Source: Lonicera japonica (Eukaryota; Streptophyta; Magnoliopsida; Dipsacales; Caprifoliaceae). Taken from it: a stretch of DNA of 64,000 nt. The notes under the pieces are model-generated. The model ran no database searches and had not been told where the DNA came from. It was given only the letters and a program-made list of their open reading frames with translations. How positions within the stretch are numbered: position 1 is the stretch's first letter; every line of letters starts with the position of its first letter. Location: positions 24,881,901 through 24,945,900 of the forward strand of contig CM038469.1 of NCBI GenBank assembly GCA_021464415.1. Reading direction: 5' to 3'. Below, one piece after another: positions 47,538 to 57,861 of this stretch. Position numbers and translations under genes: made by a program.

Positions 47538-48776
47538 TTGGTATCAGAGCGATTCTTTCTATCCAGGTTTTATTTTTTTTCGTGTTCTTGCTATTACGAA
47601 TCTGTTCCTATTATTGCAGATATGTTCTTGCTATTTTCGGATCTGTTCTTGTTCTTATAAAAAAAAAATCTGTTCCTACCTTTGATAATCTGTTCTTGCT
47701 CTTACAAATCTGTTCTTGTGGTTACGAATCTGTTCTTGCTCTTACAATTCTGTTCTTGTTGTTACGAATCTGTTTTAGAGATCTACAAATCTGTTCTTGC
47801 TCTTACAATTCTGTTCTTGTTGTTACGAATCTGTTTTAGAGATCTACAAATCTGTTCTTGTTGTTACGAATCTGCTCTTGCTAAACTTTCGAATCTGCTT
47901 ATCACGGATCTGCTTATTCTGTTTCATCTGTGTTGTTCAAAGTCGAAAATCTTCAATTTCGTTGCTGAACCATATTCGCAAATCTGTCCATTCATAATCT
48001 GTCCAGATTAAAGTAGAGCTCGATTTGTTGTTGGCAATAATCTCTAGTTGCGATTCTCTTGATTCCTAGTTAACTTGATATTGAGGCGGCTATTGATAGT
48101 TGTGGCGGCTGTTATTGCAAGCATCCTAGACTTGTAATTCTTGGTCAAAAACCCTAGTTGTGGAGGCTAGTATTTCAAACACCATAAAACCCTAGACTTG
48201 ACTTTTATTTCTAGGTTTTGAAAGTTGTGGCGGCTAGTATTGATATAAAACCCTAGACTTGACTTTTATTTCTAGGTTTGAAATTTGTGGCGGCTGTAAA
48301 CAACATAAAAACCCTAGTAGACTTGTGATTAAAAAAAAAAAAAAAAAAGAGTACAAAAAATTCCGAAATTTGACTTTATTTCTTTTAGCATTCAGATTCT
48401 ATAGGTTCCAAGGGTTCCAAAAATCACTTTTTCACGAGACGAACTTTTCGCCCAATTTTGTCGAAATTTGGCTTCGTATTTTGTCCATATTTCATTGGGA
48501 TTCCTGTTTCTTGAGTTCTTGGTGAAAACGTACTTGTCCTAGCATACAATTAATCTGTTTGGGTTGTGATTGGTCTGCTCGGGCAGCCAAGAAAAGGGTT
48601 CTTGCTCTTCGATTCGTTTGAAGTTCCAAAAGGTGAAAATTGAGAGGAATATCAATACATTGAGAACTAAACACGAGCGGTAAAATTAGAGTGATATTAT
48701 TTTGAGCGGAACACGTAAGGGAGTGCAGTGAGGAAAATTTATTTTTATATTGTGCTAACCTCTGTTTTGCAGAAAT
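47538..48776 (+). other. CRM-like 5' leader with tandem repeats
   Basis: Untranslated leader between the primer site and gag. From about 47590 to 47890 it is built of roughly 20-base units around AATCTGTTCTTG, with a longer unit of about 63 bases duplicated. A second repeat lies at 48110-48320 (GTGGCGGCT... CCCTAGACTTGACTTTTATT). Directly before the gag ATG is a pyrimidine tract and CAG (CTAACCTCTGTTTTGCAG), which looks like a splice acceptor, so the leader could hold an intron. A 17-base A run lies near 48333. Confidence 0.6.
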
Positions 48777-49700
48777 ATGTCGAGTTTCGATCCTAGATTA
48801 TTCCAAGAAGCCATGACGAGCACCTTACAAAAAATGATGAGAGAAGAGTTGGGTGTCTTTAAAGAGCAGGTGGAAGAGATGAGTGAGGAATTGAAGAGAA
48901 TGCGGGTGAAGGTAGACAAAGTTGAGAGCACTCAAATTGAGCAATCCGGCATATCACATAATGCTCAAAGAAGTGGGAGACCGCAGCCTAGGGAACGGCG
49001 GGCTGATTTTGATAACTACTACCGAGATAGTTTTGACGATGGGGATAGCGATGTTGATTCGGCAATCGCTAATCGGCGGAATGGTAGGCGGTTTGGTAGG
49101 GGATCTTATCGGGAAGATGACAACATGAATGGGATCAAAATGAGGATTCCATCCTTCCAAGGAAAAAATGACCCCGAGGCCTATCTTGAGTGGGTCAAGA
49201 AAGTTGAATTGGTCTTTGCTTGCCATAATTACTCCGAGTCCAAGAAGGTGAAATTGGCGGCCATTGAGTTTTCAGATTACGCACTTGTTTGGTGGGATCG
49301 CTTGATGATAGAGAGAAGGCGAAGCGATGAAGGGCCCGTGGAGACTTGGGATGAGATGAAGCGGTTGATGAAGAAGCGGTTTGTACCCGATCACTATTAT
49401 CGGGAATTGTACCAAAAATTGCAGGGGCTTACGCAGGGAAATCGTAGTGTTGACGAATACTATAAGGAGATGGAAGTGGCCATGATTCGGGCCAAGGTTG
49501 ATGAAAATAGAGAAGCTACCATGGCACGGTTCTTGAGTGGGTTAAACCGGGAAATTGCCAACGCGGTTGAATTGCAGCCATATGTTGAGATTGAAGATAT
49601 GGTGCACACGACAATTAAAATAGAGAGGCAGCTCAAGAGGAGGGGTAGTTTCAAGCCAAGCCAAAGTTCTTACTCTACTCCATGGAAACAAAGTCCGTAG
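48777..49700 (+). CDS. CRM-like gag (ends at an in-frame amber codon)
   Basis: Starts at ATG 48777 and encodes 307 residues of a Ty3 gag. An N-terminal coiled coil (about 10-60) is followed by an Arg/Asp-rich linker and the retrotransposon gag core: IPSFQGKNDPEAYLEWV, FACHNYSESKKVKLA, ALVWWDRL, KRFVPDHYYRELYQKLQ and SVDEYYKEME. The TAG at 49698-49700 falls between this core and the CCHC zinc knuckle, and the same frame stays open afterwards up to the end of pol. Gag forms the particle that packages the RNA. The stop could be a mutation of a former sense codon or, less likely, a readthrough site. Confidence 0.9.
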   Translation: MSSFDPRLFQEAMTSTLQKMMREELGVFKEQVEEMSEELKRMRVKVDKVESTQIEQSGISHNAQRSGRPQPRERRADFDNYYRDSFDDGDSDVDSAIANRRNGRRFGRGSYREDDNMNGIKMRIPSFQGKNDPEAYLEWVKKVELVFACHNYSESKKVKLAAIEFSDYALVWWDRLMIERRRSDEGPVETWDEMKRLMKKRFVPDHYYRELYQKLQGLTQGNRSVDEYYKEMEVAMIRAKVDENREATMARFLSGLNREIANAVELQPYVEIEDMVHTTIKIERQLKRRGSFKPSQSSYSTPWKQSP

Positions 49701-52700
49701 AAGAAGGATGACAAAGCAACCACTCTGAAATCGAAAGTAGAATCGAAATCGGAAGCTCCTGTTGGAAGCCAAGCTAAGGCAGCCCCTAACACCACTAATA
49801 CTCCTACTACCCGAAACAGGGACATTATCTGTTGGAAGTGTCAAGGGAGAGGCCATGTTTCCACTCAATGCCCGAATAAGAGAGTAATGATGCTTCTAGA
49901 TAATGGGGAATATGAGACGGATGAAGAAGACGCTGAAGCTATGCCACCTTTGGAGGATGTCGAAGAAGAGGAGAGCGCCATCCAGGGTGAGTTATTAGTT
50001 GCAAGAAGAGCGCTTAGTACGCACGCAAAGGAGGATGAAGAGCAGCGCGAGAATATTTTCCACACTAGGTGCCTAGTGCTAGGCAAGGTGTGTAGTTTGG
50101 TGATAGACGGAGGAAGTTGCACTAATGTGGCTAGCACGACAATGGTGGAGAAGCTAGCATTGCACACAACTAAGCACCCGAGGCCTTACAAGCTGCAGTG
50201 GTTGAATGATAGCGGTGAAGTGAGGGTGAACAAGCAGGTTTTGGTGTCCTTTAGCATTGGTAGGTACGAGGACCAAGTGCTTTGTGACGTGGTTCCCATG
50301 CAAGCCGGCCATATGTTATTGGGGAGACCATGGCAATATGATAGGAGAGTTAAACATGATGGCTTCACCAATAAATATTCATTTGAGATGAACAAGAAAA
50401 CAATCATTCTTGCACCTTTACCACCACAGCAAGCCTACGCCGATCAGTTGAAGTTGCAAAGTGAGGAGGAACAACGGAGAGTTGAAAAGAAAAGGAGAGA
50501 TAGTGGTGAGGAAAAGAAAGAGAGTGAGGGAAAAAGAAAAGAACTTGAGAAAAAAGAGAGTATAGTGGAAAAACCAGTGACTATTGAGAGCAAATTTGAG
50601 AGGAGGCAAAAGAATTTCTATGCGAGAGCTAGTGAAGTGAAAAGAGCGATGCTTTGTAATCAGCTTCTTGTACTTGTATACAAAGAAGCGCTTTTGAATA
50701 CTAACGAGCTAAATTCTTCTTTGCCTAGTGTTATTGTCTCTTTGTTGCAGGATTTTGGTGACGTCTTCCCGGAGGATACGCCAAGCGGTTTACCACCCAT
50801 CCGAGGAATAGAGCACCAAATTAATTTCGTACCCGGGGCTTCCATTCCAAACCGGCCAGCCTATAGGAGTAATCCGGAGGAAACAAAGGAACTTCAAAGG
50901 CAAGTTACGGAGTTGTTGGAGAAAGGGTATGTGAGAGAGAGTATGAGCCCATGTGCGGTGCCAGTTTTGCTAGTGCCAAAGAAGGATGGAACGTGGAGGA
51001 TGTGCGTGGACTGCCGAGCCATAAATAATATCACGGTAAAATATCGTCACCCCATTCCACGTTTAGATGATATGCTTGATGAGTTGCATGGGTCTAGTAT
51101 ATTCTCTAAAATTGATTTGAAAAGTGGATATCATCAAATTAGGATGAAAGAAGGAGATGAATGGAAAACAGCCTTTAAAACAAAATATGGTTTATACGAA
51201 TGGTTAGTTATGCCTTTTGGTTTGACTAATGCACCTAGCACTTTCATGAGATTAATGAACCATGTTTTGAGACCTTTTATAGGCAGATTTGTTGTAGTCT
51301 ATTTTGATGATATTCTTATCTATAGCAAGAGTCTAGATGACCACGTAATTCAATTAAAATCTGTTTTGGATGTCTTGCGAAAGGAGAAGTTATATGCTAA
51401 CCTGAAAAAGTGCACTTTTTGCACGGATAAGCTTGTATTTCTTGGTTTTGTTGTAAGTGCACAAGGGATTCAGGTTGATAAAGAAAAGGTGAAGGTTATT
51501 CAAGAATGGCAAAGTCCTACAAGTGTTGGGCAAGTGCGGAGTTTCCATGGACTTGCTAGTTTCTATCGGCGGTTCGTGAAAGACTTTAGTACTATTGCGG
51601 CGCCATTGACTGAAGTAATCAAAAAGAATGTGGGATTCAAATGGGGAGAGGAGCAAGAGAAGGCATTCGAATTACTAAAAAGCAAGCTAAGTAACGCCCC
51701 TTTGTTATCCTTACCTAACTTTGCAAAGACTTTTGAAATTGAATGCGATGCTTCAGGAAATGGAATTGGTGTTGTTCTTATGCAGGAAGGAAGGCCAATA
51801 GCATACTTTAGTGAGAAGCTAGGTGGGGCGACCTTAAATTACCCTACTTACGACAAGGAGCTTTATGCGTTGGTGAGAGCGTTGGATACCTGGCAGCACT
51901 ATCTTTGGCCAAAGGAGTTCGTGATTCACACGGATCATGAATCATTGAAGCACTTGAAGGGGCAGCAAAAGCTAAACAAGCGCCATGCCAAGTGGGTGGA
52001 GTTCATAGAGACTTTCCCATATGTGATCAAATACAAGCAAGGTAAAGAGAATGTTGTAGCGGATGCTTTATCACGCAGGTATACTTTAATTGCTACTTTA
52101 GATGCTAAATTGCTTGGGTTTGAATACATCAAGGATTTGTATTGTGATGATGCTGATTTTAGAGATATATTCAATGCATGTGAAAATTTGGCATTTGATA
52201 AGTACTTTAGGCATGATGGATTTCTAATGCGTGAAAACAAACTTTGTGTGCCTAAATGTTCATTGCGCGAATTGCTTGTTAAAGAAGCGCATGGTGGGAG
52301 TTTAATGGGCCACTTTGGTATAGCTAAGACTTTAGGAGTATTGCAAGAACACTTCTTTTGGCCTCACATGAAAAGAGATGTTGAAATAATGTGTGAGAGA
52401 TGTGTTACTTGTAAGAAGGCAAAGTCTAAGTTAAACCCCCATGGTTTATATACTCCATTACCCATTCCTAGTGACCCTTGGGTTGATATTTCTATGGATT
52501 TTGTGTTGGGTTTGCCTAGGACTAAACATGGGAATGATTCTGTTTTCGTGGTGGTTGATAGATTTTCTAAAATGGCTCATTTCATTGCTTGTCATAAAAC
52601 TGATGATGCACCACGAATTGCTAATTTGTTCTTCAAAGAAATTGTGCGTTTGCATGGCATGCCTAGAACCATAGTTTCTGATAGGGATGCAAAGTTTTTG

Positions 52701-53582
52701 AGCTACTTTTGGAAGACTTTGTGGGGAAAGTTGGGTACTAAATTGTTGTTTTCTACTACATGTCACCCCCAAACTGATGGCCAAACGGAAGTAGTAAATA
52801 GAACTTTATCCACTTTGTTGCGTGCCATAATTAAGAAGAACTTGAAAGAGTGGGAAGAATGTTTGCCTCATGTTGAGTTTGCATATAATCGATCTGTTCA
52901 TTCTGCATCTAAGTTTTCTCCTTTCGAGATTGTGTATGGTTTTAATCCTTTAGCTCCTTTGGATTTATTGCCATTACCTGTTGAGCATGCTAACATAGAT
53001 GGCAGGAAGAAAGCTGAGTCTGTTAGACAGATTCATGAGAAGGCGAGGCAAAACATTGAGAGAAGAACCGAGCAATATGTGCGACAAGCCAACAAAGGAA
53101 GGAAGAAGATGGTTTTTGAAACAGGAGATTGGGTTTGGTTGCACTTGAGGAAAGAACGTTTTCCAGTTCAACGGCGTTCTAAGCTTTTACCGAGAGGAGA
53201 TGGACCGTTTCAAGTTGTGCAAAGGATCAATGACAATGCATATAAACTTGATCTACCAGGTGAGTATAATGTAAGTGCTACATTTAATGTCGCTGACCTA
53301 AGTCCGTTTAGTACAGGTGACGAATTGAGGACAATTCCTTTTCAAGAGGAGGGGAATGATGAGCCTGAGGATAGCACGAGAGCTAGATCATGGAGTGAAG
53401 ACTATGCAGATCCCATCCGGGTTCCAAGTGGTCCAATCACCCGAGCTAGAGCAAGGAAGATGAAGGAAGCACTCGTGAGCATGGTCCACGAGTTGATGAA
53501 TAAATCTGACGCTTGGAGAAGCATTCAAGGAGATGAAGAGCACGAATGGAAAATAATGCTTAGCCAAGAAGACGTAGAATAA
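49701..53582 (+). CDS. CRM-like pol: zinc knuckle, PR, RT, RNase H, IN
   Basis: Same frame as gag after the amber codon; the first ATG is 49887. In order: CCHC knuckle [14 protein letters not shown] (about 49829-49875); aspartic protease with [10 protein letters not shown] near 50100 (the DGG form usual in this group); reverse transcriptase with [28 protein letters not shown] [14 protein letters not shown] and YFDDILIYS at about 51300; RNase H with [11 protein letters not shown] and [10 protein letters not shown]; integrase with the HHCC finger, [12 protein letters not shown], the second Asp in SDRDAKF and the Glu in [10 protein letters not shown]; then a GPY/F-type end. The last 75 codons lie inside the 3' LTR. 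No other stop or frameshift is seen, so the enzymes look functional. Confidence 0.93.
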   Translation, partial: KKDDKATTLKSKVESKSEAPVGSQAKAAPNTTNTPTTRNRDIICWKCQGRGHVSTQCPNKRVMMLLDNGEYETDEEDAEAMPPLEDVEEEESAIQGELLVARRALSTHAKEDEEQRENIFHTRCLVLGKVCSLVIDGGSCTNVASTTMVEKLALHTTKHPRPYKLQWLNDSGEVRVNKQVLVSFSIGRYEDQVLCDVVPMQAGHMLLGRPWQYDRRVKHDGFTNKYSFEMNKKTIILAPLPPQQAYADQLKLQSEEEQRRVEKKRRDSGEEKKESEGKRKELEKKESIVEKPVTIESKFERRQKNFYARASEVKRAMLCNQLLVLVYKEALLNTNELNSSLPSVIVSLLQDFGDVFPEDTPSGLPPIRGIEHQINFVPGASIPNRPAYRSNPEETKELQRQVTELLEKGYVRESMSPCAVPVLLVPKKDGTWRMCVDCRAINNITVKYRHPIPRLDDMLDELHGSSIFSKIDLKSGYHQIRMKEGDEWKTAFKTKYGLYEWLVMPFGLTNAPSTFMRLMNHVLRPFIGRFVVVYFDDILIYSKSLDDHVIQLKSVLDVLRKEKLYANLKKCTFCTDKLVFLGFVVSAQGIQVDKEKVKVIQEWQSPTSVGQVRSFHGLASFYRRFVKDFSTIAAPLTEVIKKNVGFKWGEEQEKAFELLKSKLSNAPLLSLPNFAKTFEIECDASGNGIGVVLMQEGRPIAYFSEKLGGATLNYPTYDKELYALVRALDTWQHYLWPKEFVIHTDHESLKHLKGQQKLNKRHAKWVEFIETFPYVIKYKQGKENVVADALSRRYTLIATLDAKLLGFEYIKDLYCDDADFRDIFNACENLAFDKYFRHDGFLMRENKLCVPKCSLRELLVKEAHGGSLMGHFGIAKTLGVLQEHFFWPHMKRDVEIMCERCVTCKKAKSKLNPHGLYTPLPIPSDPWVDISMDFVLGLPRTKHGNDSVFVVVDRFSKMAHFIACHKTDDAPRIANLFFKEIVRLHGMPRTIVSDRDAKFLSYFWKTLWGKLGTKLLFSTTCHPQTDGQTEVVNRTLSTLLRAIIKKNLKEWEECLPHVEFAYNRSVHSASKFSPFEIVYGFNPLAPLDLLPLPVEHANIDGRKKAESVRQIHEKARQNIERRTEQYVRQANKGRKKMVFETGDWVWLHLRKERFPVQRRSKLLPRGDGPFQVVQRINDNAYKLDLPGEYNVSATFNVADLSPFSTGDELRTIPFQEEGNDEPEDSTRARSWSEDYADPIRVPSGPITRARARKMKEALVSMVHELMNKSDAWRSIQGDEEHEWKIMLSQEDVE

Positions 53583-54094
53583 TTAGGGCGTTTTTATTAT
53601 TGTTTTTATTAATTTGCAGCCCAAGGATTATGTATTATTAGTATTTAGAGTGATGGGCTTGCTAAGAGTGTTTTTGGGCTTATTTAGAGTGTTCCATTAT
53701 TTTTGTTGCCTTAGAATTGGGCTTGTTTTTGTATTTTCGTTTTTAGGGTTTGATTAGGGTTTGCTTATTTCTCCTCCTATTTAAAGGAGGCTACTCTTAT
53801 GTTTGGAGGCAGCTTGTTTAATAATACGAAATTGAGAGTGTTTTTTTCACCTCTTGTGTTCTAAGAACACTTCGAGCAGCCGGAATTTAATTCTTGTTGT
53901 TCTTCGATTTATCAATCAATTAATCCATCAATTGGTTGTTTGTCTACGACTATACCAAGGTTCATTCTCGTTTTAGGGATTGGGTCGAGGTTCCACCTCC
54001 ATCATCTTCGCGTGATTCCAAGGTTCTTACGTATTCAACGTTAAGGGTCGCGGATTCGTCATATCGGATAGAAATACGGTCGTGAATCACATCA
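53357..54094 (+). repeat. CRM-like 3' LTR overlapping the pol end
   Basis: Begins TGATGAGCCTGAGG right after the polypurine tract and ends GAATCACATCA before the GACGG duplication. The pol frame continues 226 bases into it to the TAA at 53580. It lacks the 11 bases TTTCCCTAGGG present in the 5' LTR near 47180. Confidence 0.92.
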
Positions 54095-54099
54095 GACGG

Positions 54100-55048
54100 G
54101 GTGTTCAACTTTTATCCCTATGGATAAACAATAATCATCAAAAACTTGAGAAGAAAACTCAGCTGCATTATCAAGTCTTATAGACTTAATAGGTTGATCT
54201 GGGAATTGCGACCTAAGTTTAATGATATGTGCCAATAGGCGTGCAAAAGCAATGTTTCTTGTAGAAAGTAAGCTTACATCTGACCAGCGGGTGGAAGCAT
54301 CAATTAAAATCATAAAATACCTAAAAGGTCCACTTGGGGGATCTATAGGGCCACAAATATCGCCATGTATTCTTTGGAGAAAAGATGGTGCTTCAGAAGA
54401 AATTTTAAGGTACGAAGGTTTTGTGATGAGTTTACCTTGTGAACAAGGGGTACAAAAATAGTCACTTGGTATGGTCAGCTGATGGTTTGCCAATGAGTGC
54501 CCATAAGAGTTATCTATTATCTTTCTCAACATGGTTGTTCCTGGGTGTCCTAATCTATCATGCCACAATCTTAAGGCCTTGGGATCACTAATTTTCGATA
54601 TTTTAGACTTGAGCTTTTGGCTCATAATTGAGTGTGACTCAACATTAGATAATGTTGTGCAATAGAGACCCGAGGAGAAAGCACTTAATTTTTCTAGTGG
54701 GAGCTTCTGGCTCGCAGCACTAGTAGTGATGCATAAGAATTCCTTGTTACCTTCATTTTTCGTTTCAATATGATACCCATTCATTCTAATATCTTTAAAA
54801 CTAAGCAAGTTTCTTCTGGAACTGCTTGAGAATAATGCATCTTTTATAAAAATGTGGGTACCATTTGGTAACATCACATGGGCTCTTCCGGAGCCTTCAA
54901 TTATTTGCGCAGGTCCAGCTATGGTGGATTCTTTGCCTGTATTAAATACTAATTCAGAGATTTTTTTTTGATTTTTCAATATAGTATGTGTTGTGCCACT
55001 GTCTACTAGACAAAAATTATCCTTGGTATCATGCATTCCATAATCCAT
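54100..55048 (-). pseudogene. Copia 2 pol, protease to integrase 5' half
   Basis: A single open frame of about 315 codons on the minus strand. Protease carries FCLVDSGTTHTIL; then come the pre-integrase finger (LRLWHDRLGHPG and CTPCSQGK) and the integrase core (IHGDICGPI, IDASTRWSDV, SIRLDNAAEF), with the first two catalytic aspartates of the DDE triad visible. It ends at EHPV, where the CRM-like element begins; the next codons are found at 46783 on the far side of that insertion. No internal stop is seen. Gag lies upstream across a 213-base spacer. Confidence 0.9.
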
Positions 55049-55261
55049 ACCTTTAAAAGAAATATTATAAACTATTTAATAACCCAAACATATTATAAAA
55101 GCAATTACTTTATCGTTATAATGAATATAAAAACAAACTATGGTTTCTAATCAAAAGTTATAAATATCAAAATAATAATTCCTAAAACATAATTAAATAA
55201 TATAATATCTAAGACTGTTTAAATGCATAAAATAAGTAGTGATAATTTAGGTCTTCTGGAC
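55049..55261 (-). other. Gag-pol spacer of copia 2
   Basis: AT-rich sequence with stops in the pol frame between the end of gag and the first pol ATG. On the minus strand it begins CTAGGTCCAG after gag and ends TTTCTTTTAAAG before GTATGGATTATG, the latter resembling a splice acceptor. It could be a spliced or simply untranslated interval; the sequence does not decide. Confidence 0.35.
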
Positions 55262-55805
55262 CTAGCTAGGTGGTGCTCCCAACATCTCGTCAAACTTTTC
55301 CTTAGTAACAGGATTGCCATCAGCATCTTCAAAAAAATCATTGCATTTTAGTTGAATGATATCAGTGGCTGATACGCTTGCATCGTTCTCTTCCCTATCC
55401 AACCAGTTTGTCTCCATAGCATTAATAGAGGCCTTGTATTGATCCACAACATGTTTTGGTGCACGGCAAGCACGTGACCAATGCCCACATTTTCCACATC
55501 TATGGCAATTATTATTTGGTGGATTCTGGTTCTGATCTTGATTCTGATTTTTATTTTGGTTCTCATTCTTCTTACCAGACCACTTCTGGTGGTTTTTGAA
55601 TTTTATATTGTTGTACGGGCCTTTATAACCACCTCTGCTGGGGTAGTTATTGCGTCCACCTCTTCCGGAGGAGTTCTTGTATCCACCTCTTCTGGGGGGA
55701 TTATTACGCCCGTTTCCATGGCCTCTATTATGACCAAAATTGGCATTTGCTTCAGGAATTGCCTCAGAACCAGTTGGTCTAGAATTATGGTTCTTGATTA
55801 GAACT
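55262..55805 (-). pseudogene. Copia 2 gag, C-terminal part
   Basis: The frame reads NHNSRPTGS and PEANANF, then an RGG-rich linker (NNPPRRGGYK, SSGRGGRNNYP), an Asn/Gln-rich stretch and the zinc knuckle CHRCGKCGHWSRAC, followed by a tail ending EKFDEMLGAPPS. The RNA-binding part of gag is therefore intact, while the N-terminal capsid part is missing: the frame is cut at about 55805, where the Ogre-like LTR begins. The apparent start codon at 55819 lies in that LTR and is not the native start. Confidence 0.85.
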
Positions 55806-57861
55806 TGTGAACACCTCATTTTGCGACCCCGCAAGAAATCTGATTTTCAAATAAATGAACACGCATGCATGCACGAGCATTCCTAGATGCATATATTATG
55901 TACATGTGATACAGGTCAAAGAAGAAAGCCAAAAGGACCCCGGATGTGGAGTTACAGAATTATCGAAAATTATCGGAATCGAAGACCGTCAAAACTCGTG
56001 AAAACTTGTGAAAGGAGAGTTACGCATTTTGGATCATCCTCAAGCTTTGAGAGTTGTTAGACATTATCATGAGGAGTAGCATACTCGAAAATCAGCTCAA
56101 TCCGACAGTCGGATCTCCGGAAATTCAAAAAATCACGAGTTTATTTCGGGTGGTCAAATGGAGTTCTTCTCGAAGTTAAAATGGCTTCAAGTTTGGTAAG
56201 TGGATAGGCCTTATTGTGGGGAAGAACATATTCAAAATTCAGCTTTTTCGGACATGGGATCATCAAGAATTAATTTGTCTATCGTGCAATCCTAGTTGAA
56301 ATGTCCTTCGTACAAAATTAAACAAATAGTGGCCTTCCCGAATTCTGATCGACCTCAAATTTGGACACAAGTTATAAAACATTTGGAGGGAAAACATATC
56401 AAAACATCATAATGATCCAACGGTTGGAATTTTAATTGTCGAGATTGTTGTACGCAAGTATGTTTCCTACGCGGGAACAAACGCTTTGTACCAAGCCAAG
56501 GAGACCTAGTCCTTCCCGAACTCCGATCGTCTCCAATTTTTTACAGAGTCTAGAAGACTTATATTGGCAATACATATCCAAAATTCAGCATGATCCAACG
56601 GTTATAACCTAACTTGTCGTGCAAACAAGGGACCTTGTCTACAACAAATACCTTTCCTACGCGGACACAAACTCTTCGTACCAATCAGAACGAAAGGGAA
56701 CCTTCCCGAAATCTGATCGACCTGAAATTTTTACACAATCTAGAAAAGTTCTATTCCCAATACATATCCAAAAATCAGGATGCTCCAACGGTGGGACGAT
56801 TTCGCGATAATTTCCAAGAGTCCTAGTTGCAATCTCTTTTCTTGCTCTCCAAGTATTTTCTTCAACTATAAATAGACCCCCCCTCCATTCATTATTTTCA
56901 TCAACAATCAAGGGGATTTCGTGGTACACACCAAGAGATCCTTATTCTCTCCATCCAAGGAGGCTCAGGTATAATTTTCTCTCTCTTCTTTTATTTATTC
57001 GTCGGTTTTATAATTTATATTCTTGTCTGCATAATTTCTATCACTTGATAGCTTTTTAAAACCCTTTTTCAAATTGTTTTTCAAAACCAAAGGCGTATAA
57101 CAAACCCTAATCCAATTCCAAAATATTATTATTACTTTCTTACTTTTTCAAAAGTCCAGATTAGCGGTATTGTTATACGAAGGAATCGATAATCGCTATA
57201 TATTCAATCTAACTCATAGATTGCGGTGTATATGTGATGAATACTCGATGATGAGAGCACTAGTGCCATCTATACCGGTTTAATCAATAGATTTTGGTAT
57301 ACGATCGGTCAAATCGCCTCATATCATATCGAGTATAAGATTCCACATTGAATCAGTTTTCGAAAAGCCCAATGCTTTACAAAATCACTTGTTTATCTGC
57401 ATCTATTATTATTAAATTCTCTTTTTCAAATCACACACACACACACACTTATTTTTAAAATCATGGGCGAATTAGGAAATACATCGTTTTCATCCCAACC
57501 CTAAAATCCCGATTTTTAAGGCAAGTACGAAAAGCTGTAAAGCAATAGCAATAGCAATAGCATGCAAGAACTAAATTATAACACACACATATCCTCCTCA
57601 AGAGACCAAAAGGGCGAATTGGGTGCCTAACACCTTCCCGATTCGGAACTTAATCCCCGAACCTTCGAATCAGCTGGTTTCGCATACATTGTGTATAAGA
57701 GGATATTTAGTCCATAAATACGTCTCTTTTACATAAACCTTTTTTGTTTGTTTAGTAAAACAAACTGGCGGCTCTTATTCTTTTCAAAACCGATTTCCAA
57801 ATCAATAAACGGAATCGCCGCCCACGAGGACCCCCGGGCGTCGAGGACGCGGGTACTCACA
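55806..57861 (+). repeat. Ogre-like 5' LTR with repeated U3 units
   Basis: Starts TGTGAACACCTCATTTTGCG and ends GTACTCACA next to the primer site. The U3 half contains three to four imperfect units of about 160-200 bp (56330-56790) with TTCCCGAA.TC.GATCG, CATATCCAAAA.TCAG and ATGATCCAACGGT. CTATAAATAG at 56866-56875 is a strong TATA box candidate, placing transcription start near 56900. ATCCGACAGTCGGAT at about 56099 is a perfect palindrome around one centre base. A (CA)n run lies at about 57433-57448. Confidence 0.75.

Larger units (their letters stand above)
46789..54094 (+). mobile_element. Ty3 chromovirus, CRM-like, nearly intact
   Basis: A 7306-bp element inserted in the integrase of copia 2 with an exact GACGG duplication (46784-46788 and 54095-54099). 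The LTRs are 46789-47537 (749 bp) and 53357-54094 (738 bp). They differ by about five substitutions and one 11-base indel seen by eye, so insertion is fairly recent. The 5' LTR starts CG instead of TG. TTGGTATCAGAGCG at 47538 is the initiator-Met tRNA primer site, and AAGAGGAGGGGAA before 53357 is the polypurine tract. One frame spans gag to integrase with a single amber codon. The integrase end motif GDGPFQVV and [10 protein letters not shown] with [14 protein letters not shown] fits the CRM clade, many members of which concentrate at centromeres. Confidence 0.92.
43620..55805 (-). mobile_element. Ty1-copia retrotransposon 2, split by a CRM-like element
   Basis: Minus-strand element. Its 3' LTR is 43620-43860 (241 bp, starting on its own strand TGTTATAAAAATATTG, preceded by AAGGGGGAG). 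Then, going right, come a 3' UTR with two 107-bp repeats (about 43900-44090), RNase H, reverse transcriptase, the 3' half of integrase, a 7.3-kb insertion (46789-54094), the 5' half of integrase, protease and the end of gag. At 55805 it stops abruptly at the LTR of the Ogre-like element, so its 5' LTR and most of gag are missing. Apart from a few nonsense codons the pol frame is continuous on both sides of the insertion, so it decayed little before being split. Confidence 0.87.

Noticed and set aside
47525..48011. Overlapping cysteine/serine-rich open frames
   Set aside because: They are translations of the AATCTGTTCTTG repeats in the CRM-like leader.
49865..52784. Minus-strand open frames opposite the CRM-like pol
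   Set aside because: They are shadows of the strongly coding plus strand.
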